From NCBI GenBank assembly GCA_913055785.1, contig CAJXLJ010000031.1, forward strand, positions 1-33,864: a DNA stretch of 33,864 nucleotides, written 5' to 3'. The first letter of the stretch is position 1. Each line of letters begins with the position of its first letter. The notes under the pieces are model-generated. The model saw only the letters and a program-made list of their open reading frames with translations, made no database searches and had not been told where the DNA came from. The stretch comes from an uncultured Parvularculaceae bacterium (lineage in GTDB: Bacteria > Pseudomonadota > Alphaproteobacteria > Caulobacterales > Parvularculaceae). Positions 8,584 through 16,253 of this stretch are shown piece after piece. Both the position numbers and the translations under genes were made by a program.

Positions 8584-8632
8584 AAACTGCGCCATAAGGC
8601 GGGCCAGAGGGAAGCGCCAGACACGGGAAGCC

Positions 8633-9247
8633 ATGACCGGCCGGATCATCACCTTGCGCCACGGACGGCCAGACCTGTCGCGCGATCTCAAGATCACCGC
8701 GGCCGAGTATGGCGACTGGTGGGCGCGCTATGACGCGTCCGGCCTTGCGCCGGACGAACGCCCGCCGGCGCGTCTCGTCAAGCTGGCGCAGGGCGCACGG
8801 ACGGTTCTCTCCTCGACTCTGCCGCGGGCGATCGAAACCGCGCGCCATGCGACCGGGGGCGCGCGGGAGGTGCCCGCCGATCCGATGTTCGTCGAGGCGC
8901 CGCTGCCGCCGCCGCCGGTGCCCGGCTTCATCAAGCTGCGCCCCGGCCAGTGGGGCGTTGTCTCGCGCACCTTCTGGATTCTCGGCTATGCGCCCGAAGG
9001 CGTCGAGAATCATGTGGAAAGCTGGGCGCGGGTTGAAAAGATCGCCGGACGCCTCGCCGATCTCGCAAGCGACGGCGACGTCCTGCTCTGCGCCCACGGC
9101 TATCTCAACTGGATGATCGACAAGAAGCTGAAAGACATCGGCTGGGAGCGCGTCGACCGCGACGGCGGCAATCATTACTGGTCGTGGCGGATTTACGAGC
9201 CGAAAGGCGAGGCCCGCGCGGTCGGCGTGGAGGCCGCCGCGGAGTAG
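8633..9247 (+). CDS. Histidine phosphatase family protein
   Basis: A 204-residue phosphatase of the phosphoglycerate-mutase-like fold. The catalytic phospho-accepting His is in LRHGRPD (H10), an Arg follows in STLPRAIETA, and the second catalytic His is in LLCAHGYLNW. Size and motifs fit small-molecule or protein phosphohistidine phosphatases of branch 1; the substrate cannot be read. GGGAAG lies just before the ATG. It is co-directional with the HDAC gene 49 bases upstream, and convergent with the kinase-like gene 103 bases downstream. Confidence 0.85.
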   Translation: MTGRIITLRHGRPDLSRDLKITAAEYGDWWARYDASGLAPDERPPARLVKLAQGARTVLSSTLPRAIETARHATGGAREVPADPMFVEAPLPPPPVPGFIKLRPGQWGVVSRTFWILGYAPEGVENHVESWARVEKIAGRLADLASDGDVLLCAHGYLNWMIDKKLKDIGWERVDRDGGNHYWSWRIYEPKGEARAVGVEAAAE

Positions 9248-9350
9248 GAGCAATTAAGCGCTTACGGGGCGTTTGTTCAAATCCGAATTTAACCCGGACG
9301 AGCTTACTTGTTGCCGAAATAACGGCTGCGTGGCTGTCTGTAGCGAGTCG

Positions 9351-10424
9351 TTACAGCTTGCGGGGCGGATCCGGACAATAGTCCATAGGCAGAGGCGAGT
9401 TGAAGAGATTCAAATTATGATCAAACCGGCTCACTATAATCGGCCGGACAGCAAGAAAGCTGGAAACATCCGCGGCTGGCGTAAAGGGGCCTAAGAGTGT
9501 GCGAATGTCTGCTTCTGACGCTGATCGATACTTGTCCATATATGATTTTAGTGTTGTCGCTGAGCATGTTGCGCTAGGGCTATTGCAAATTTTATCTAGC
9601 TGCCTTTGCCAGCAAGTGAAGTACTCCACTTTTTGATAAATTGGATTGACAGTATAGAATTGTTTTGCATGCCGGAAAGTCCGGCTGTTATCGATTGCAA
9701 CCTCGATCGTTTGGTATTTTCCGCTGATCATCCAGTTTTTTTCGTGGCGGTCCGTGCTGCCTAAAATAGCGTCAAGCAAGCGCAATTTCTGAGATTTATC
9801 GGAATCGTCGTAGCCAAGGTTTTGCGCCGTGTAGGCGCTCTCTATCCAGTATTGCAGGGAACCTTTTATATTTTTGCACTGACTATAGTCATTTCCTGAA
9901 GCGGAGTTGCGAATCTTAGGAAGGGCATATACGCAGCGGGGAACGGAGGATAGGTCCGCTGTATATTCAATTGTCAATGGAACAAGGTTTAAGCCTAACC
10001 ATTGGTCGATTTTATAAGCAGCCACTTCGCGCGCTGAAGTGCAGTCGTGGCAGAATCTGTCCGAGTCGTAGGTTTTAAAAAGCCCTATGGCGCCGTTTTT
10101 AAAGTGAAGTTTAAACGAATAAGCGGCGCCGCTATTGAATTTTTCGACCTTGACCGGTTTGCCGCGAAGAACTGATTCCATGTCGGCGAGGACTGCTCGG
10201 GCTTTGGCGGCATCTCCTCTTTCTGCAAACAACCAAGCGGCCTGTTGCGGCAGGCCAAAGCATAAATACTGTTCAGCTTCATCGGTTACGCCGCTGCATT
10301 TTGCATAGTTATTGGTTCGTCCGAGAAAGGCTTCAAACACTGGCGTCATGTTAGCAGTGTTGAAAATGGCTGCGCCAAAAAGTCCCGCAACAACGGCTAA
10401 AAAAAGAATCGCTATTGTCCGCAT
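9351..10424 (-). CDS. Exported, cysteine-rich FAM20-like atypical kinase candidate
   Basis: A 357-residue protein with a signal-like segment at residues 3-20. The start at 10424 is set by GGGAGG about ten bases upstream. The order of motifs matches FAM20/secretory kinases: a Lys strand (GLFK, K117), a helix Glu (AREVAAYKIDQWLGLNLVP, E133), GSL at 188-190, the catalytic loop LLDAILGSTDRHEKN (D225) and the metal site VAIDNSRTF (D245), followed by RHAK and PIYQK. In human FAM20C I recall the corresponding segments GNMDRHH and HLDNGRGFGK. Ten cysteines remain after the signal, consistent with periplasmic disulfides. The gene is AT-rich (bases 9541-9600 are 40% GC). Function and substrate are unknown; a PI3/4-kinase-like relative is the main alternative. 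Confidence 0.65.
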   Translation of the reverse strand: MRTIAILFLAVVAGLFGAAIFNTANMTPVFEAFLGRTNNYAKCSGVTDEAEQYLCFGLPQQAAWLFAERGDAAKARAVLADMESVLRGKPVKVEKFNSGAAYSFKLHFKNGAIGLFKTYDSDRFCHDCTSAREVAAYKIDQWLGLNLVPLTIEYTADLSSVPRCVYALPKIRNSASGNDYSQCKNIKGSLQYWIESAYTAQNLGYDDSDKSQKLRLLDAILGSTDRHEKNWMISGKYQTIEVAIDNSRTFRHAKQFYTVNPIYQKVEYFTCWQRQLDKICNSPSATCSATTLKSYMDKYRSASEADIRTLLGPFTPAADVSSFLAVRPIIVSRFDHNLNLFNSPLPMDYCPDPPRKL

Positions 10425-10515
10425 GATGCATGCCCCTCCCGAAAAACATTCTTGTTTTGTAGCGGCCAGGGTCGACCGCACGACTCTATGAAATACGGCA
10501 TCAAATACAGATGAA

Positions 10516-10545
10516 ATATTAGCTGGGAATTTACTCAAATTGCAA
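10516..10545 (-). promoter_or_regulatory. Promoter candidate for the FAM20-like gene
   Basis: On the minus strand, TTGCAA (10545-10540) and TAATAT (10521-10516) are separated by 18 bases and lie about 90 bases before the ATG. This would let the kinase-like gene be transcribed independently of the LytTR operon upstream. The region is AT-rich, so chance matches are easier. Confidence 0.4.
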
Positions 10546-10560
10546 GTCGCCAAATTAAGG

Positions 10561-10580
10561 CAAGCAATTCAAACTGCTTG
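10561..10580. terminator. Weak hairpin after the LytTR regulator gene
   Basis: CAAGCA and TGCTTG form a perfect 6-base inverted repeat around an 8-base loop, starting 10 bases after the regulator stop on the minus strand. No strong U-run follows, so it may be a weak terminator or chance. Confidence 0.25.
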
Positions 10581-10590
10581 ACGTGTGCGT

Positions 10591-11307
10591 CTACACTCCC
10601 AACCATTTTCTAACATCGTCTGCACGTGAACGGCCCACGGGTACATTTTCGCCTGTTGTGAGTGTTAGCTGATATCGGCTCCCAGAGAAGGCGAGGAATT
10701 TACCCACGTAAGCTTTGTTGACGATATGCGAACGGTGTATACGGAAGAAATCGGGACCGAGCGCGGTTTCCAGATCCTGCAGGGATTTGCGCGTCAGCAG
10801 GCGGCGGCCGCCAGCGAGTTCGATTTCCGTATAATCGTCGGCGCCGTGCAGGGCGGCGACCTCGCTTAAGGGGGCGAACTCAACGCCCGCATCGGCTTTG
10901 GCGCCCGCCCCGCCGATATATTCCACCGGCGGCGCCAGCGGGTCGCGCCCGGCCAGCGCGCGGCCGACCGCCTGCGCGATCCGCTCCTTGGTGAACGGCT
11001 TGGCGACGAAGTCGACAACCCCATGCGCGAACGCCTCGATGGCGCGCGACTGATCGGCGGAGACGACGATGGTGCGCGCCGGCGTCTGCGCATTGATTTT
11101 GAGGATTTCGAAACCGTCGGCCCCGAAGAGATTGAGATCGAGAAACAGGATGGACTTTTCCGTAAGCCGCGGCGCGACCTTGGCGGCTTCCTGCAGGCTG
11201 CGGGCGAAACCGCTGTCGCCGGCTTTCGGCCCCAGCGCTTCTCTCGCGAAACGTTCAAGCCGCTGCGCCGCCATCGGCTCGTCTTCAACGATCAGCAAGT
11301 CGATCAT
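10591..11307 (-). CDS. LytTR-family response regulator
   Basis: A 238-residue two-component regulator. The N-terminal receiver has the acidic pair E8/D9, the phospho-acceptor D57 (LFLDLNL), the switch Ser in VVSAD and the Lys of VAKPF. After a linker at about residues 118-140, a LytTR DNA-binding domain runs to the C-terminus (ALHGADDYTEIEL, then FFRIHRSHIVNKAYV). Its ATG overlaps the stop of the sensor kinase gene by four bases (ATGA, 11304-11307), so the pair is translationally coupled. Targets are unknown; repeats at 13061-13090 upstream of the kinase gene are candidates. Confidence 0.93.
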   Translation of the reverse strand: MIDLLIVEDEPMAAQRLERFAREALGPKAGDSGFARSLQEAAKVAPRLTEKSILFLDLNLFGADGFEILKINAQTPARTIVVSADQSRAIEAFAHGVVDFVAKPFTKERIAQAVGRALAGRDPLAPPVEYIGGAGAKADAGVEFAPLSEVAALHGADDYTEIELAGGRRLLTRKSLQDLETALGPDFFRIHRSHIVNKAYVGKFLAFSGSRYQLTLTTGENVPVGRSRADDVRKWLGV

Positions 11308-13004
11308 CGCGCCGTCCAGCTGATTGTCGTCGCCCAGAAACCGTTTTCAGGGCCGGCGTTCATTGACCAGTCTTCGTCGAAGGCTTCGGCCAGCCGCGCG
11401 CGGATATAGGCGAGCCCGGCGCCGGCGCCGTTTTGCGTGTTTTCCGCGCGGCGCATCGGCGTGCGGCAGACAATCGCGACGCGGCCGCCGGTTTCCGCCG
11501 CACGGATTTCGAAAACCGCGTCGTCGCGATATTCGTTATGAGTGAAGGCGTTTTCGATCAGCGTCAAAAGGATCGCCGGCGGGCATGGAAAATCCGCCGC
11601 CGGTTCGTTGACGCTCAGCGTGAATTCGGCGGCCGCCCTCAGGGACATGACTTCGAGATGACGCCGGCAGAGTTCGATCTCCTCTGAAAACGAGACACGC
11701 GACTTCTCGCTCATCTCGTATAGGAGGCGCATTTCGCCGCCGAGGGAATCGATCATCTTTACGCCCGTGCGCGGATCGGATTCGATCCATTCGGCGAGCG
11801 TCGTCAGCGTGTTCATGAGAAAATGCGGCTGGATCTGCCGGTTGAGGAGTTCATGGCGGAGCCGGATGGCGCGCAGATCCGCTTCCTGCCGCGCGCGCCT
11901 TTCCGTTTCGAGCAGCCTGATCTGAAGAATGAACAAGGCGACGATCAGCGCTGCGATGCCGAGATAATAAATCTGGTCGAGGAAACTCCACGGCGCGAAA
12001 AAGGCGGCGGCGAGCAGCGCGCCGAAACCGAGCGCCGCGTAAGCCGCGCCTGGCCGTTTCGCGACCAGTCCGGCGAGCGCCGCCGCGAGCGCGCCGAGCA
12101 GGAACGCCAGAAACGCGATTGCGGTCTTGTGGTCGTAACCGGGCGCGAGAACGACGCCGGCGAGGGACAAGAGAGCCGCCGCCGGAAGGATGAACTTTGC
12201 AAGCCTGGGCGCGAAGCGGAGACAGGAATACGCCGCCAGCGCGGCGCCGGTGAGGAACGCGAAGGCGAGAATCGCATAAAGCCGCGTCATGTGCAGCGGG
12301 TAGTCGTATCGGTCGAAGGCGCGCCAGGTTTCGGCGCCGAGCTGAGCCAGCGCGGCGAGCGCCACGAGGCCGAGCGCAAGGGAGGTGATGTTTTTTCTGT
12401 TCGCCGCAAACAGACCGAAAAAATAAATCGCCCCGAGAGCGATGGCGCCGCCGGCGGCGATGGCGGGAACATAGACGCGCAATCGCGCCGAGGCAGAGTC
12501 CCGGTAAGGCGCGATGTGAAAGGCGTGAACGGGATTGTGCACATGCGCGCCGAGATGATGGCTCGACATGCGCACGGCGAAAACATTGTCGCCGGGACGG
12601 ATGAGCCGGTCGGGAATATAGAACACCTGATCGAGCGCGCCGGGAATTTCTTCGGCCGGGGTTGCGCCGGGCGCGCCCGCGGCGCCGATGGAAACGCCGT
12701 TGAAATAGACCTCCCGCGAGGCCAGCGCATAGAGAAAAAAGCCAAGCGGCCGGCCCGCCTGCAACGCCGTCAGGCGTTCGCCGTCGATATGGGCGCGCAC
12801 CCAGATCAGCCGTCCCTGCGGTTCGATGTCGACAGGCGCGAACCGCTCCCAGCCGCGATCGTCAAATTCCGGACGCGCATAGTCCGGGTTGTCGCCGGCC
12901 ATGACCGCGACCTTGTCGAAAAGGTGGTATTGCGGCGGCGCGTCCTGCGCGGCGGCGGATGCACACAGTGCAAGTGCGATGAGGGTCAAGATCAGCCGAA
13001 CCAT
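11304..13004 (-). CDS. LytS/YehU-type sensor histidine kinase with seven-helix membrane region
   Basis: A 566-residue sensor. A signal peptide (MVRLILTLIALALCASAAA) leads into a periplasmic beta-sandwich at about residues 20-170, resembling a carbohydrate-binding-type sensor domain. About seven hydrophobic helices follow at 175-365. The cytoplasmic part has the His_kinase signature with RQIQPHFLMNTL, phospho-acceptor H394, and an ATPase domain with LIENAFTHN (N box) and GAGAGLAYIR. The start at 13004 is favoured over one five codons upstream because it begins the signal peptide. This layout is like 7TMR-DISM sensors, which read extracellular ligands. It forms an operon with the LytTR regulator. 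Confidence 0.9.
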   Translation of the reverse strand: MVRLILTLIALALCASAAAQDAPPQYHLFDKVAVMAGDNPDYARPEFDDRGWERFAPVDIEPQGRLIWVRAHIDGERLTALQAGRPLGFFLYALASREVYFNGVSIGAAGAPGATPAEEIPGALDQVFYIPDRLIRPGDNVFAVRMSSHHLGAHVHNPVHAFHIAPYRDSASARLRVYVPAIAAGGAIALGAIYFFGLFAANRKNITSLALGLVALAALAQLGAETWRAFDRYDYPLHMTRLYAILAFAFLTGAALAAYSCLRFAPRLAKFILPAAALLSLAGVVLAPGYDHKTAIAFLAFLLGALAAALAGLVAKRPGAAYAALGFGALLAAAFFAPWSFLDQIYYLGIAALIVALFILQIRLLETERRARQEADLRAIRLRHELLNRQIQPHFLMNTLTTLAEWIESDPRTGVKMIDSLGGEMRLLYEMSEKSRVSFSEEIELCRRHLEVMSLRAAAEFTLSVNEPAADFPCPPAILLTLIENAFTHNEYRDDAVFEIRAAETGGRVAIVCRTPMRRAENTQNGAGAGLAYIRARLAEAFDEDWSMNAGPENGFWATTISWTAR

Positions 13005-13060
13005 GCCGCACCCTAGCAAAGATCGGATAGGCCCGCGATGCGTCAGGCGCGGGCGGAAGA

Positions 13061-13090
13061 GCCGTTCGCCGGTCTCTTGAGCGGTTCGCC
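13061..13090 (+). promoter_or_regulatory. Candidate LytTR-binding direct repeats
   Basis: GCCGTTCGCC at 13061-13070 and GCGGTTCGCC at 13081-13090 are direct repeats with a 20-base period. They match the AlgR-type box ACCGTTCGTC at 8 and 7 of 10 positions. LytTR regulators usually bind two such boxes about two helical turns apart. The site lies in the 181-base divergent region between the sensor kinase and the S33 lipoprotein gene. Three copies of GACCGT (13091, 13118, 13136) follow. Assignment is inference. Confidence 0.35.
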
Positions 13091-13185
13091 GACCGTCCTC
13101 TGGCGCGGCCCGTCCGGGACCGTAAGTTGATGAGCGACCGTTACCGCCGCATGGGTTTCATGCCGCGATTTTGAAAGGACGTCTC

Positions 13186-14646
13186 ATGCGCTATTTCCTC
13201 TCGGGCGCGTTCGCCATGTTTTCCGCTGCGGGACTCGCCGCCTGCGCCGCGGCGCCGACCGCCACAGCCGCGCCGCAGGAAGAAGCCTATCTCTTCGAGC
13301 CGCAGGACGGCGAGCCGGTGGAAGCGCTGCGGGGATCGTTCGAGGTTCCCGAAAACCGCGCCGATCCGAATTCGAGGATGATTACGCTGCACTATCTCCG
13401 TTTTCCCTCGACCAATCCCGAACCCGGGTCGCCGATCGTCTATCTCGCCGGCGGGCCCGGCGGTTCGGGCGTCGGCACCGCGCGCGGCCGGCGCTTTCCG
13501 TTGTTCATGAAGTTGCGGGAAGTCGCCGACGTCATCGCTTTCGACCAGCGCGGAACCGGCTGGTCGAGCGATCTTGAGCGATGCAAAACCGCCATCGCCT
13601 TCCCGCTTGACGAGCCGGCCAGCCTCGAGCGCGCCTTGCCGCTTTACCGGCAGGCCGCCGCCGAATGCCTCGTTTTCTGGGAGGAGAAAGGCTATGACCT
13701 GAATGGCTACAACACGATGGAAAGCGCCCGCGACCTTGACGCGCTGCGCATTCATCTGGGCGCTGAGAAAATCAACCTGTGGTCGATCAGCTACGGCACG
13801 CATCTCGCGCTGGCCGCGGTCAAGATCATGGACGACCGCATCGACCGCATCGTCATGACCGGCGCCGAAGGACTTCACCAGACCGTCAAGCTGCCTGCGG
13901 AAACCGACAAGTTCTTCGGGCGCGTGCAGGCGGCGATCAATGAAGATCCCGCCGCCAGGGCCGTTTACCCAGACATCATGGCGCTCATGCGCCGGGTGCA
14001 GGCGAAGCTTGACGCCGAACCGGCGCGGGTTTCCGTCGAAGGGCCGGACGGGGCGCCGGTCGAGCTCGCCTTCGGAAAAACCGACATCCAGTTCATGACC
14101 GCCTTCGGCATCGCCGATCCGGGCAGCGCCTCCCGCACGCTCTCTATGTATCTTGCGCTCGACGCCGGTCTCTACGATGCGGTTGCGCCCGTGCTTTACC
14201 GTTATCTGCGCGAGGGAACGCTCGAACTCTCGCCGATGTCGACCGCGATGGATGTCGCTTCCGGCATTTCCGAGGCGCGCGAAGCGCTCGTCTACGAACA
14301 GGGCGCGACGGCGATCGCCGGTTCGTTCCTGAATTTCCCGATGCCGCATTTGAAAGACGCGTTCGGAGATCTCGACCTTGGCGACGACTTCCGGTCGTTA
14401 CCGCACTCCGATACGCCGACGCTGCTCCTCACCGGCACGCTCGACGGGCGCACCTATCCGGCGGAGCAGGCGGAAGCGGTATCGGAATTCTCGGATTTGA
14501 CGCGGGTGTTCGTGCGCTACGCCGGGCACAACCTCTTCATGTCCTCGCCGGAAGTCGGCGAGCGCATTGCGGCGTTCTTCAAGGGCGAGACGGTAAGCGC
14601 GGACGACATTGTCCTGCCCCTGCCGGACTTCAAACCGCAACGATAG
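13186..14646 (+). CDS. Lipoprotein alpha/beta hydrolase, S33 peptidase family
   Basis: A 486-residue predicted lipoprotein: signal sequence with lipobox LAAC, lipidated at C20. The hydrolase core shows the oxyanion segment GGPGGSG (89-95), AFDQRGTGWS, the nucleophile elbow WSISYGTH (S202, with Ser in place of the usual first Gly), an Asp in GTLDGRTYP and a His in YAGHNLF. This arrangement is that of tripeptidyl aminopeptidase/proline iminopeptidase relatives, which release N-terminal residues from short peptides. AAAGGA lies seven bases before the ATG. It is divergent from the sensor kinase and may be one of its targets. The end is convergent with DUF3297, with a 47-base gap. Confidence 0.88.
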   Translation: MRYFLSGAFAMFSAAGLAACAAAPTATAAPQEEAYLFEPQDGEPVEALRGSFEVPENRADPNSRMITLHYLRFPSTNPEPGSPIVYLAGGPGGSGVGTARGRRFPLFMKLREVADVIAFDQRGTGWSSDLERCKTAIAFPLDEPASLERALPLYRQAAAECLVFWEEKGYDLNGYNTMESARDLDALRIHLGAEKINLWSISYGTHLALAAVKIMDDRIDRIVMTGAEGLHQTVKLPAETDKFFGRVQAAINEDPAARAVYPDIMALMRRVQAKLDAEPARVSVEGPDGAPVELAFGKTDIQFMTAFGIADPGSASRTLSMYLALDAGLYDAVAPVLYRYLREGTLELSPMSTAMDVASGISEAREALVYEQGATAIAGSFLNFPMPHLKDAFGDLDLGDDFRSLPHSDTPTLLLTGTLDGRTYPAEQAEAVSEFSDLTRVFVRYAGHNLFMSSPEVGERIAAFFKGETVSADDIVLPLPDFKPQR

Positions 14647-14693
14647 AACATATGGAGCGTCCCGTTGCGCTGTTGTTGAGCGCGGCGGGCGGT

Positions 14694-14933
14694 TCACTCG
14701 TCCTTGAGCCAGACCTCGACCGGGCCCTTGAGGAGGATCGTCAACGGGTTTCCCTTGCGGTCGAGGGTCTTCCCGGCGGCGACGCGGATCCAGCCTTCGG
14801 AGACGCAGTATTCCTCGACATTGGTGCGCTCCTCGCCCTTAAAGCGCACGCCGACGCCGCGTTCGAGCAGCGCCGCGTCATAGTAAGGGCTCTTCGGATT
14901 GACGCTCAGTCGGTCGGGTAATGTGTCTGTCAT
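14694..14933 (-). CDS. DUF3297 family protein
   Basis: A 79-residue small soluble protein (MTDTLPDRLSVNPKSPYYD) recognised as DUF3297, a family common in proteobacteria with no known function. It has the full expected length, with the characteristic RGVGVRFKG and EEYCVSEGWIRV segments. It lies 44 bases after the flavoprotein gene on the same strand and may be co-transcribed. Confidence 0.85.
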   Translation of the reverse strand: MTDTLPDRLSVNPKSPYYDAALLERGVGVRFKGEERTNVEEYCVSEGWIRVAAGKTLDRKGNPLTILLKGPVEVWLKDE

Positions 14934-14977
14934 GGCCGCTTCCTAGCGCCGAAAGGCGGGGCTCGACAAGATGGGGG

Positions 14978-16156
14978 CTAGACCGCCTGTCCCGCCGCCC
15001 AGCCGGACGACCACGCCCATTGAAAATTATAGCCGCCGAGCCAGCCGGTCACGTCGACCGCTTCGCCGATGAAATAAAGACCGGGCGCTTGCGTTGCTTC
15101 CATGGTCTTTGAAGAAAGACCCGCCGTGTCGACGCCGCCGAGGGTGACTTCCGCGGTGCGCCAGCCCTCGGAGCCGACGGGCTTCAGGCGCCAGTCGGCG
15201 ACGGCGTTGCAGAGGGACGCGAGCCGCGCATCGGAATAGTCGGCGATGCGGCCTTCCGCGCCGGCGCGGTTCGCGATCGCTTCGGCGAGGCGCTTCGGCA
15301 GGATCGCCGACAGCACCGTATGCGGCGCCGACTTGCCGCTTTGGCGCCTGGCGTCCTTGAACAATGCGCTGAGATCGGCGCCCGGCGCGAGGTCGATGCT
15401 GATTTCGTCGCCCTCGCGCCAGTAAGAGGAGATTTGCAGGATCGACGGACCCGAGACGCCGCGATGGGTGAAGAGCAGCGCCTCGCGAAACGTCGCGCCG
15501 TTGCAGGAGACCGCCGCTTCGGTGCTGACGCCGGAGAGGACTTTCGTCTGTGCAAGGAGGTCTTCGGCGAAAGTGAGCGGCACAAGCGCCGGGCGCGGCT
15601 CGACGATGGCGAGGCCGAACTGCCGGGCGATGCGATAGGCGAAACCGGTGGCGCCCATTTTCGGGATCGACTTGCCGCCCGTGGCGATCACCAGCGCGGC
15701 GCAGTCGATCGGCCCCGCTTCGGTCGTCAGCCGGTAGCGGTCGTCGTCGCGCGCGACCTCCGTCACCGCCGTTGAGAGACGCATCTCCACATTCGCCTCG
15801 CGGCAATCGCCGGTAAGCATGTCGATGATCTGTTTTGACGACTGATCGCAGAAAAGCTGGCCCAGGGTCTTTTCATGCCAGGCGATCCCGCGGGCGTCGA
15901 CCCGGGCGATAAAGTCGGCGGGCGTGTAGCGTTTGAGCGCGGAGACGCAAAAATGCGGGTTCTTCGAAAGGAAGTTTTTGGGCCCCGCGCGGCTGTTGGT
16001 GAAATTGCAGCGGCCGCCGCCGGAAATGCGAATCTTTTCGCCGGGTGCTGAAGCGTGATCGATCAGCATGACGCGCCGCCCGCGCCGTCCCGCTTCAATT
16101 GCGCACATCATGCCGGCGGCGCCGGCGCCGACAATGCAGACATCGACCGTTTTCAT
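14978..16156 (-). CDS. HI0933/YhiN-type FAD-dependent oxidoreductase
   Basis: A 392-residue flavoprotein. The N-terminal Rossmann motif is VGAGAAGMMCAIEAGRRG (about residues 9-26). The family signature GEKIRISGGGRCNFTNS follows at about 39-55, then LVIATGG (second FAD contact), and the C-terminal YFIGEAVDVTGWLGGYNFQWAWSSG. Members are annotated as aminoacetone oxidase-like or simply as NAD(P)/FAD-dependent oxidoreductases; the physiological reaction is not established. It is complete. The minus-strand terminator of the upstream AhpD-like gene lies between the two, so this gene probably has its own promoter. Confidence 0.9.
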   Translation of the reverse strand: MKTVDVCIVGAGAAGMMCAIEAGRRGRRVMLIDHASAPGEKIRISGGGRCNFTNSRAGPKNFLSKNPHFCVSALKRYTPADFIARVDARGIAWHEKTLGQLFCDQSSKQIIDMLTGDCREANVEMRLSTAVTEVARDDDRYRLTTEAGPIDCAALVIATGGKSIPKMGATGFAYRIARQFGLAIVEPRPALVPLTFAEDLLAQTKVLSGVSTEAAVSCNGATFREALLFTHRGVSGPSILQISSYWREGDEISIDLAPGADLSALFKDARRQSGKSAPHTVLSAILPKRLAEAIANRAGAEGRIADYSDARLASLCNAVADWRLKPVGSEGWRTAEVTLGGVDTAGLSSKTMEATQAPGLYFIGEAVDVTGWLGGYNFQWAWSSGWAAGQAV

Positions 16157-16204
16157 GACGCCGGTCTATGGCATTCCGCCATAAGGTCAATGGCGCATGA
16201 AAAT

Positions 16205-16230
16205 GGCGGCGGCGCAGAAACGCCGCCGCC
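16205..16230 (-). terminator. Rho-independent terminator of the AhpD-like gene
   Basis: GGCGGCGGCG (16205-16214) pairs perfectly with CGCCGCCGCC (16221-16230) around a 6-base loop. On the minus strand the stem is followed by ATTTTCAT, a short U-rich tail. It starts 24 bases after the AhpD-like stop, so it most likely ends that transcript. Confidence 0.7.
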
Positions 16231-16253
16231 TCATGCCGTCCTTACCCGGAAGG

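Noticed and set aside
9270-9300. tRNA T-loop-like GTTCAAATCC
   Set aside because: No pairing T stem, anticodon arm or acceptor stem could be built around it.
11823-13016. 397-residue open frame antisense to the sensor kinase
   Set aside because: Highly charged Arg/Glu-rich translation typical of a GC-rich antisense shadow; the opposite strand encodes a clear histidine kinase.
13130-13174. Short leader frame (14 codons) before the S33 lipoprotein gene
   Set aside because: No ribosome binding site and no attenuator-like structure; length is within chance.
13141-14349. 402-residue frame antisense to the S33 lipoprotein
   Set aside because: No motif and shadow-like composition; the plus strand has a full hydrolase triad and lipobox.
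14667-14683. GCGCT/AGCGC hairpin between the S33 lipoprotein and DUF3297 genes
   Set aside because: Only a 5-base stem without a U-run; not convincing as a terminator.
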